Below, one piece after another: positions 47,149 to 56,735 of a stretch of 64,000 nt of DNA (positions are counted from its first letter, which is position 1; each line of letters starts with the position of its first letter). The notes under the pieces are model-generated. The model was not told the DNA's origin. It saw only the letters and a list, made by a program, of their open reading frames with translations, and searched no databases. The translations under genes were made by a program, and so were the position numbers. Source of the stretch: Siphonodentalium dalli (Eukaryota > Mollusca > Scaphopoda > Gadilida > Siphonodentaliidae); assembly GCA_032622095.1 (NCBI GenBank), contig CP136069.1:109024278-109088277 (forward strand). The letters are read 5' to 3'.

Positions 47149-49119
47149 GTCACTGTCTATCATAGGTTGGAGGTCCTGAAGAATATTCCAGAGTTTGTCA
47201 GTAGATGGATGATAGGTTACCACGAATGGAACCCGCTGCCGATCAGTTTTCTCAGTATATTTGAGGAGATCCTGGTGATCCTTAGAAACAGCTTTGGTGA
47301 TTTCTTTGTCCACAGCATGTCGTTTATATCCAAGGGAATAGAAAGCCGATTTGAGAGATTTCAGTAGTTCACCACGCACTTCCGGGTCCAAATTAATGCG
47401 GTGATATCTTAAGGCCTGGCTATATACCACTGCTCTCTTTGTGTGCATAGGATGAAAACTTTGTGAATGCAGGTATGAGAATCTATCTGTGGGCTTCCTG
47501 TATACAGTAGTGCAAAGTTTGTTATCATGCCGGAACACTTTTATATCCAGAAAATTAATTTCATTCTCTGAATGTTCCATAGTAAATTTAATGTTAGGGT
47601 GTACACTGTTGGAACTCTTCGTAGAATAGTTGAAGAGCCGTAACACCATGGTCCCAAATAAAGAATACATCGTCGATATAACGGAAGTAGAGGCGTAGTT
47701 TGACCCATGGTACATCCCATTCATTGTAGAAACATGGTTATTAAAGTTGAAGTAGTTATGTCCCAGGATAAATTGTGTAAGTTTTAAAATAGTTTCGCTG
47801 CTGGTCGACAATGGAGAATCACCGAGCCATCTCTGTAGGGCATCCTAACCATCCTTGTGAGGAATATTGGTATATAATGCCTTCCATTGTTACAAAAATG
47901 CATTCGTTGCTAATATCTCCCACCTGAGCTAATTTATTAAGAAAGTCCATGGAGTCCTGAATGAAGCTGTCAGTAGATCTTACGATCAGTTTCAGCTGGT
48001 CATCAACAAACTTGGAAATTCTCTCTGTCATAGTGCCTATACCTGATATAATAGGGCGGCCCGGAACTCCCTCTTTGTGAACTTTCGGCAACATATAAAA
48101 TGTACCAGGTTGCGATCCTTCACTACCACAGAAACAATTTCATCTCTATCTATTGCGGGTAGAGACTCAACTGCGACAACTCTTCTTGTACAATTCAGTA
48201 GGATCAGCGTCAAGTTTTTGATAATAGTCAGTGTTGAGAAGCTGACGATTTGCTTTATTGTTATAATCGTTAGTGTTAAGAACCACAGATCCGCCTTTGT
48301 CACTTCATTTGATGGTAATATTTGTATTGCTCTTAAGACTAGCAATCGCCTTTCTCTCTGCAGGACGAAGATTCCAAACAGTTTTGTGGTTATGTGACAC
48401 AATTTGACATCTGACACGATTCCGAATAGCCATCAATGTAACTATCCTGTTTGGGGTTATGACCACTGGGAGGGGTCCAGGCGGATTTTTTACTCTTGTC
48501 GTAATGAACGTCTGCGGTAGTTCACGTCCATAGTAATATTCTTTCAATCTGAGGCGCTGAATGTACTGTTCTGTGTCGGCAGAAAGTTGCACTTTATCTA
48601 GTTCAGTGGCGGGGCAAAAGGAGAGGCCCTTCTTAAGCACTGAGAGTTCTGATTGAGTTGGATTATAGTTCGATAAATTAAAAACATTGGAGCGTGTAGA
48701 AGTATCTGGATCCGTATGATCATCTTTAGTTGGTGTTTCTTAAGTTTTAACTGTTTTTGCCGTTTGCGTTCGAGAAGATTGTGCAGAGTTTTCTGGTAAA
48801 AGTTATCAGATGATAGAGGGTTAGAACTCACATGTTTGTCGCCAATGTTTCCGAGTCTCCTTTCAATAACTGCCTTCCTACTGTAAAATACATCGATGAG
48901 ATGATTCCTAATGCATTCACTGGTCCGGAGACAAAGCCTATCCGAGAAATCCGTATGATAAGTGTTCGCGATGGGGTTCTTGATCTGTAGTCCCTTCGGT
49001 ACAAGTTGGTATCGCTTACATTGCTTCAGAAAGTAGATGTCTGTGTTGACTTGTGCGTAACTTTTCTTCAACTTCATTATCCTCCCATCTGTTCGGCTGG
49101 TAGTGGTGTTTTCAATCAT
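47149..49119 (-). pseudogene. Penelope-like element, reverse transcriptase region
   Basis: Read on the minus strand from 49119. An N-terminal frame has LKKSYAQVNTDIYFLKQCKR. After a frameshift near 48700 it reads LSVLKKGLSFCPATELD, a Penelope-like hallmark. An in-frame TGA near 48306 precedes SDKGGSVVLNTNDYN, and another stop lies near 48177. Then come MLPKVHKEGVPGRPIISG (RT core) and, past a stop at about 47846, the 222-codon frame 47143-47811 ending HPNIKFTMEHSENEINFLDI and beyond. The catalytic YIDDVFFIW (47654-47680) is present but in a different frame, and the segment that should carry the GTAMG motif is missing. Inactive copy. Confidence 0.85.
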
Positions 49120-50034
49120 ATTGGTATACTGGAGAATAGCCGTCTATGTCTGGTAGAATTTGTAAATAATGAATGGAACTGTAACACCATATAGACCTAT
49201 GAGTATATTTAATACCGCAAGCTTTCGGTTTGCACATTACTCTGCCGGCAGATAGAACAATACTAAAGTTATATATAGGGAGACGACAGTTGACCTTAAC
49301 AGACACAAGCATGTCTGCATAATCCGAGTATCAATGTTACCATTAGCCGTAACCAATCCTCGATGACGTCTTATCTGACCTGAGGTGCATTGAACATAGA
49401 ACATAAGCTTCGGCAAGTGCCGGTAATTCAGATTCTCGTTAGTACAAAAACAATAGTGATATCATTATCAAGACCGGACATCATCCAATTTGCCAATTTT
49501 GACCAGTTCCCAAAAAAACCTTCTCAGAAGTGTTTACATTCAGATTTGTTCAAATGAGGTCACTCTGTCAAATGGTTATGAAGGTAGGGCCATAACTCTT
49601 GCCCTCCATAGTAATTCTTAAAAACTACTTCTTCTGCTGTACCATCAGGTTGAATGGGTTCGTATTTGGTATCAGCGGTCCTTGGGTGACCCGGAGTTCA
49701 GATTTTTTCAAATGGGGTCATTGGTTTTAAATGGGGTCACCTGGTCAACTAGGGGCCAAGCAATGGACAGTTTTCCTCTTAATATGCTTCCTTCACACAT
49801 GGACCATCATGTCTATTTTACTGATATTTAGTATGAAGGGTTCTTTGGTGTCTGGGATTCAAATTTATTCAGATGGGGTCACCAGATTAAATAGAGTGGG
49901 ACCAGGGACATAACTGTATGTCTCTATAGTATTACTTAAAAATGTCTTCTCAAGAGAGGTTGGACTATTTAGCTTACATATAGTATGGAGGATCCTTTAG
50001 TGACTGAGATTCAGATTTGTTAACATGAGGTCAA
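49069..50034 (+). repeat. Segment Y, first copy
   Basis: Identical by eye to 50339-51304. It includes the Penelope-like leader, about 230 unassigned bases, then TTTTTAGCTCACC-family core repeats (GTTCAAATGAGGTCACTCTG). Confidence 0.95.
49120..49330 (-). mobile_element. Penelope-like element 5' leader
   Basis: Lies immediately upstream (minus sense) of the coding remnant and is repeated at 41631 and 50390. It contains a conserved GTGCAAACCGAAAGCTTGCG segment that could be a decayed ribozyme-like fold. Confidence 0.55.
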
Positions 50035-50340
50035 CAGATTATAGGTGATGCATTATTTTGAAAATCAATATGGCAGATAATATTGCCAGGAACCTTATTT
50101 TCCCATCTGTTCATATTGTCATGGTTGACTGAATTTTGGGGACCACAGAGTGCTTACAAGATTAACAGTGAAGGTTATGTGTTTTAGTCTGCAAGCTACT
50201 TGTAAAATATTGTTATGTCTTGAAACCATTTGATTCAGTGTTACTTTCCTTTATATTAACTATGGTAATCTTTTCGATTTAGGGATCATTGGGGCCAGCA
50301 TCCGCACCATATAATGGCTGTATAACATGGCTGTATAACA
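50034..50340 (+). repeat. Segment X', second copy
   Basis: Copy of 43440-43746 joined directly to Y'. The join shares only CA (50339-50340). Confidence 0.95.
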
Positions 50341-51305
50341 ACTTCATTATCCTCCCATCTGTTCGGCTGGTAGTGGTGTTTTCAATCATATTGGTATACT
50401 GGAGAATAGCCGTCTATGTCTGGTAGAATTTGTAAATAATGAATGGAACTGTAACACCATATAGACCTATGAGTATATTTAATACCGCAAGCTTTCGGTT
50501 TGCACATTACTCTGCCGGCAGATAGAACAATACTAAAGTTATATATAGGGAGACGACAGTTGACCTTAACAGACACAAGCATGTCTGCATAATCCGAGTA
50601 TCAATGTTACCATTAGCCGTAACCAATCCTCGATGACGTCTTATCTGACCTGAGGTGCATTGAACATAGAACATAAGCTTCGGCAAGTGCCGGTAATTCA
50701 GATTCTCGTTAGTACAAAAACAATAGTGATATCATTATCAAGACCGGACATCATCCAATTTGCCAATTTTGACCAGTTCCCAAAAAAACCTTCTCAGAAG
50801 TGTTTACATTCAGATTTGTTCAAATGAGGTCACTCTGTCAAATGGTTATGAAGGTAGGGCCATAACTCTTGCCCTCCATAGTAATTCTTAAAAACTACTT
50901 CTTCTGCTGTACCATCAGGTTGAATGGGTTCGTATTTGGTATCAGCGGTCCTTGGGTGACCCGGAGTTCAGATTTTTTCAAATGGGGTCATTGGTTTTAA
51001 ATGGGGTCACCTGGTCAACTAGGGGCCAAGCAATGGACAGTTTTCCTCTTAATATGCTTCCTTCACACATGGACCATCATGTCTATTTTACTGATATTTA
51101 GTATGAAGGGTTCTTTGGTGTCTGGGATTCAAATTTATTCAGATGGGGTCACCAGATTAAATAGAGTGGGACCAGGGACATAACTGTATGTCTCTATAGT
51201 ATTACTTAAAAATGTCTTCTCAAGAGAGGTTGGACTATTTAGCTTACATATAGTATGGAGGATCCTTTAGTGACTGAGATTCAGATTTGTTAACATGAGG
51301 TCAAC
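50339..51305 (+). repeat. Segment Y', second copy
   Basis: Copy of 49069-50035 at an offset of 1270. After TCAAC it continues with CTGTTAAGAAATGAC, as in the element at 40674, so this copy has the native right flank. Confidence 0.95.
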
Positions 51306-51743
51306 CTGTTAAGAAATGACGGGGCTATGGGGACTTCACTTAAAACATCTACCTTGGAACTACCTGACTGATTAATCTGACATATATATGGTGTTTTCGG
51401 TTTCATGGATAATTGGGCTTCAAACATGTCTAAATAGTAATATAAAAAGGTGCTTGTGAGATTGGAAATTTTGAACAATTGAGAAAGTTTGAGACGTCAG
51501 TTGTGAAATTCCAACCTAAGACTTGGGAATCTGAAGCCCGGTCAGGAGGGGATATGTTGAGCTGGAGGGGCGTGATCTGTAGTGTTCCATTGGTAACATG
51601 AAGCCTCTCTAGCCACATATCCTGTTTAGATCTACTTCTTTTAAAGTGATTATGAAAAGTTCTGACTGTTATGGTCTCAAGAGTCCCAGTCTTATCAGTC
51701 TTTGCAGTCTGGTGAGTGACCCCACAGTCTTTGACTGTCTTGT
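51306..51743 (+). mobile_element. TTTTTAGCTCACC-family element, 3' end
   Basis: Continues the cores of Y' and ends with GTCTGGTGAGTGACC, hairpin ACAGTC/GACTGT and CTTGT at 51743. Confidence 0.7.
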
Positions 51744-51812
51744 ATACGATTAATTAGGTGTGATATCCTGTTTTGAAAATATGAAGATTTTATTGCAATA
51801 GTTTCATGTAAT
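51744..51812. other. Short spacer between two opposed elements
   Basis: About 70 AT-rich bases between the 3' end of a plus element and the 3' end of the minus satellite element. Confidence 0.5.
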
Positions 51813-51832
51813 ATGAAAGTGTCAATGACACT
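51813..51832 (-). repeat. 3' terminal hairpin of satellite element (copy 6, reversed)
   Basis: Palindrome with the 5-nt tail in reverse. The 5' end of this giant copy lies beyond 64000. Confidence 0.75.
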
Positions 51833-54800
51833 GTAGCTCAACTTGAAAAGGGAATAATTTAATGTATTACAGTCAATGGAGCAATTAGGAATGTGGAAAG
51901 TTGAATGTCTAATACTAATTTATAGACATGAAGAGAAACGTAAATTCCAAGATGGCTGCTGGCGGCCATGTTTTCATGATGATCAGACGAACAGTACGAC
52001 CTGTGGCCCGTGCTAATGGATTAAATTTTTAAATCCAAGATGGCCGCTGGCGGTCATGTTTTTTGTCCGAATGACCCCAATATGACTCGTTCCCATCTAC
52101 ATGTCATTATTAACATTCATGACAAATTTTATGATGATCAGACTAAAGGTACGACCTGTAGCCCGTGCTAAAGGATTTGGTCATACAAAGAGTAAAATTC
52201 AAGATGGCTGCTGGCGGCCATGTTTTTTGGCCGAATGACCCCAAAATGACTCGTTCCCATCTACATGTCATTATTAACATTCTTGACAAATTTTATTACC
52301 GGTATGATCAGACTAAAAGTAGGACCTGTAGCCCATGCTAAAGGATTTAGTCATACAAAGAGTAAAATCCAAGATGGCTGCTGGCGGCCATGTTTTTTGG
52401 CCGAATGACCCCAAAATGACTCGTTCCCATCTACATGTCATTATTAACATTCTTGACAAATTTTATTATGATCAGACTAAAAGTAGGACCTGTAGCCCGT
52501 GCTAAAGGATTTAGTCATACAAAGAGTAAAATCCAAGATGGCTGCTGGCGGCCATGTTTTTTGGCCGAATGACCCCAAAATGACTCGTTCCCATCTACAT
52601 GTCATTATTAACATTCTTGACAAATTTTATTATGATCAGACTAAAAGTAGGACCTGTAGCCCGTGCTAAAGGATTTAGTCATACAAAGAGTAAAATCCAA
52701 GATGGCTGCTGGCGACCATGTTTTTTGGCCGAATGACCCCAAAATTACTCGTTCCCATCTACATGTCATTTTTAATATCCATGACAAATTTTATGATGAT
52801 CAGACTAAAGGTACGACCTGCAGCCCGTGCTAAAGAATTTAGTCATACAAAGAGTAAAATCCAAGATGGCTGCTGGCGGCCATGTTTTTTGGCCGAATGA
52901 CCCCAAAATTACTCGTTCCCATCTACATGTCAATATTATCATCCATGACAAATTTCATGATGATCAGACGAACAGTACGACCTGTGGCCCGTGCTAATGG
53001 ATTAAATTTTGAAATCCAAGATGGCCACTGGCGGCCATGTTTTTTGTCCGAATGACCCCAAAATGACTCGTTCCCCATCTACATTCCAATTTCAACAGCC
53101 ATGACAAATTTATGATGATTAGACTAAAGGTTTTTTGGCCGAATGACCCCAAAATTACTCGTACCCATCTGCATGTCATTGTTAACATCCATGACAAATT
53201 TTATGATGATCAGATTAAAGGTACGACCTGCAGCCCGTGCTAAAGAATTTAGTCATACAAAGAGTAAAATCCAAGATGGCTGCTGGCGGCCATGTTTTTT
53301 GGCCGAATGACCCCAAAATTACGCGTTCCCATCTACATGTAAATATTATCATCCATGACAAATTTCATGATGATCAGATTAAAGGTACGACCTGCAGCCC
53401 GTGCTAAAGAATTTAGTCATACAAAGAGTAAAATCCAAGATGGCTGCTGGCGGCCATGTTTTTTGGCCGAATGACCCCAAAATTACTCGTTCCTATCTAC
53501 ATGTCATTTTTAATATCCATGACAAATTTTATGATGATCAGACTAAAGGTACGACCTGCAGCCCGTGCTAAAGGATTTAGTCATACAAAGAGTAAAATCC
53601 AAGATGGCTGCTGGCGACCATGTTTTTTGGCCGAATGACCCCAAAATTACTCGTTCCCATCTACATGTCAATATTATCATCCATGACAAATTTCATGATG
53701 ATCAGACGAACAGTACGACCTGTGGCCCGTGCTAATGGATTAAATTTTGAAATCCAAGATGGCCACTGGTGGCCATGTTTTTTGTCCGAATGACCCCAAA
53801 ATGACTCGTTCCCATCTACATTCCAATTTCAACAGCCATGACAAATTTTATGATGATTAGACTAAAGGTTTTTTGGCCGAATGACCCCAAAATTACTCGT
53901 TCCCATCTACATGTCAATATTAACATCCGTGACAAATTTCATGATGATCAGACGAACAGTACGACCTGTGGCCCATGCTAATGGATTAAATTTTGAAATC
54001 CAAGATGGCCACTGGTGGCCATGTTTTTTGTCCGAATGACCCCAAAATGACTCGTTCCCATCTACAATCCAATTTCAACAACCATGACAAATTTTATGAT
54101 GATCAGACTAAAGGTACGACCTGTAGCCCGTGCTAAAGGATTTAGTCATACAAAGAGTAAAATCCAAGATGGCTGCTGGCGGCCATGTTTTTCGGCCGAA
54201 TGACCCCAATATGACTCGTTCCCATCTACATGTCATTATTAACATTCATGACAAATTTCATGATGATCAGACTAAAGGTACAACCTGTAGCCCGTGCTAA
54301 AGGATTTATTCATACAAAGAGTAAAATCCAAGATGGCTGCTGGCGACCATGTTTTTTGGCCGAATGACCCCAAAATTACTCGTTCCCATCTGCATGTCAT
54401 TGTTAACATTCATGACAAATTTTATGATGATCAGATTAAAGGTACGACCTGCAGCCCGTGCTAAAGAATTTAGTCATACAAAGAGTAAAATCCAAGATGG
54501 CTGCTGGCGGCCATGTTTTTTGGCCTAATGACCCCAAAATTACGCGTTCCCATCTACATGTCAATATTATCATCCATGACAAATTTCATGATGATCAGAC
54601 GAACAGTACGACCTGTGGCCCGTGCTAATGGATTAAATTTTTAAATCCAAGATGGCCGCTGGCGGTCATGTTTTTTGTCCGAATGACCCCAATATGACTC
54701 GTTCCCATCTACATGTCATTATTAACATTCTTGACAAATTTTATGATGATCAGACTAAAGGTACGACCTGTAGCCCGTGCTAAAGGATTTAGTCATACAA

Positions 54801-54929
54801 AGAGTAAAATCCAAGATGGCTGCTGGCGGCCATGTTTTCTGGCCGAATGACCCCAAAATGACTCGTTCCCATCTACATGTCATTATTAACATTCTTGACA
54901 AATTTTATTACCGGTATGATCAGACTAAA
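51813..54929 (-). repeat. 164 bp satellite, large minus array, part 1
   Basis: Opens with the element's 3' end in reverse: ATGAA, hairpin AGTGTCAATGACACT (51818-51832), terminal region to about 51940. Satellite units follow in the opposite sense to all other blocks. Some units are fused deletions (GATTAGACTAAAGGTTTTTT). Multi-kb copies recur later in the array. Confidence 0.95.
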
Positions 54930-55381
54930 GGTTACACTGGTGTAAATACTATAGGCAGCTCCCCCCTGCGGTTGCGGGAGGAGTATAGAGTTTCACAGTT
55001 AAAACACTCTGGGCTGTGATTGGTTGCATGAATTAAATGTAAACTGTTGACAAAAATTCAAGGAATCATTCTCCCACAAACTTCATTTGCCAAGAGGCCC
55101 ATTCTTTAAAGGTGAAGTCTGTTGTGGCTGTTTAGAAATTTTAAGTGTGATTGAAAAAATGACAATATTTTTTTAGTGCGGAACTGACCCTAGTCATGAA
55201 AAAACGAAAATTTGAAGTGGATTCCCTGCTAGACGGTGTTGATTTTTTTATTGGGAAAGTTTCCACAGATGTCAAGCTCACATAATCCGAAGGCAGTTTG
55301 AACAGTTTCCATTTGACCTCTGATGCAGATCAACAAACGTTAACATTGAAGCCTATGGGAAATATTTACACCAGTGTAACC
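54930..55381. mobile_element. MITE-like 452 bp repeat, left copy
   Basis: Begins GGTTACACTGGTGTAAAT and ends with its exact reverse complement, an 18 bp terminal inverted repeat. One substitution separates it from the right copy (ATTCTTTAAAGG versus ATTCATTAAAGG). Confidence 0.9.
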
Positions 55382-56283
55382 TAAAGGGAAAAAATAGCTT
55401 TTTATCATTTTTGATTCCTGGGAGTCACTTTAAAGCATTTTAATGCATTTTACAGAGCCTGGTCTTTCAGTCCAATGAATATCTCATGCTTGGTGTGGCT
55501 ATTCTTGCTGCTGATGTCTTCTTTCACTTACATCAGCCAAAAAAATAGTAAGATTTTTCATAAAAAATGCCAATTTTTCAAGGTATTTTCAAAAAAATTC
55601 AAGGTGGTAATAGTCACATGATAATGCAAATGACCCATAACATGAGCATGTCAACGACACATATATCAATTGTTATAAGAACCTAATCTAACAAGTATTT
55701 TGGATTTTATAGCCAGTGATATACAGATATATATCATAAAAGTGTGTCATTTCCACTGGTGGGTATGGTCATTTGAAGGTTAATAGCACTAAAACTTGGA
55801 CACATTTAAGAAAATGCTTCAGCAATTCAAAGAGAGCATATCTTTATTCAACTAATTCAATATACACCCACATCCAGTTATCTTGGATCACCCTTGCAGA
55901 CCTGAAAATGTCATATTTTATTCTTCAATGTGCTGATAAAGTCATGCGCTTGATGCTCAGCTGATCAGATCTGGACTCAATGACCTCACATCACCAGAAG
56001 TTCTCTCATGGAAAGAATATTGTACAGTCTTCCATAGCTGATCCAAGTTTGCAACACCAGACCCCTAAAACTGAGTGAAAATGGGGCCTGAACATGACTG
56101 GTGGTGGAAAATTGTGCCTTTTTGATGAATAATTTGTTAAAGGGGGTGGGGTTAAATTGTGTGTGATAAATCAAGAACCATAGGGGTGATATTGTTTTTG
56201 AACACATTTTTTCCATTGATGGGCAATTCTGAAGAAATGTAGGGAGTTACAATTATTCCGCGAAAAAGCGGGCTACCGCTTTA
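55382..56283. other. 902 bp interior of the composite element
   Basis: Starts TAAAGGGAAAAAATAG and ends GCTACCGCTTTA. It contains no satellite and no recognisable gene; open frames of 63 and 76 codons have no known product. Confidence 0.5.
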
Positions 56284-56735
56284 GGTTACACTGGTGTAAA
56301 TACTATAGGCAGCTCCCCCCTGCGGTTGCGGGAGGAGTATAGAGTTTCACAGTTAAAACACTCTGGGCTGTGATTGGTTGCATGAATTAAATGTAAACTG
56401 TTGACAAAAATTCAAGGAATCATTCTCCCACAAACTTCATTTGCCAAGAGGCCCATTCATTAAAGGTGAAGTCTGTTGTGGCTGTTTAGAAATTTTAAGT
56501 GTGATTGAAAAAATGACAATATTTTTTTAGTGCGGAACTGACCCTAGTCATGAAAAAACGAAAATTTGAAGTGGATTCCCTGCTAGACGGTGTTGATTTT
56601 TTTATTGGGAAAGTTTCCACAGATGTCAAGCTCACATAATCCGAAGGCAGTTTGAACAGTTTCCATTTGACCTCTGATGCAGATCAACAAACGTTAACAT
56701 TGAAGCCTATGGGAAATATTTACACCAGTGTAACC
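56284..56735. mobile_element. MITE-like 452 bp repeat, right copy
   Basis: Same 18 bp inverted ends as the left copy. Confidence 0.9.

Larger units (their letters stand above)
54930..56735. mobile_element. Composite transposon-like element, 1806 bp
   Basis: Two 452 bp repeats in direct orientation (54930-55381, 56284-56735) flank 902 bp of unique DNA. The outer edges carry the 4 bp duplication TAAA (54926-54929, 56736-56739). The uninterrupted target is present in paralogous satellite copies at 59993 and 60810. No transposase or convincing coding frame is seen in the middle (longest 76 codons). A 4 bp duplication leaves several superfamilies open. Confidence 0.85.

Noticed and set aside
48037-48417. 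126-residue minus-strand frame between RT pieces
   Set aside because: The RT motifs here are read in another frame; this one is mostly a shadow.
54930-56735. The 452 bp direct repeats as LTRs of a small retrotransposon
   Set aside because: Each repeat has perfect 18 bp inverted ends and starts GG rather than TG, and no primer-binding site or polypurine tract is evident.
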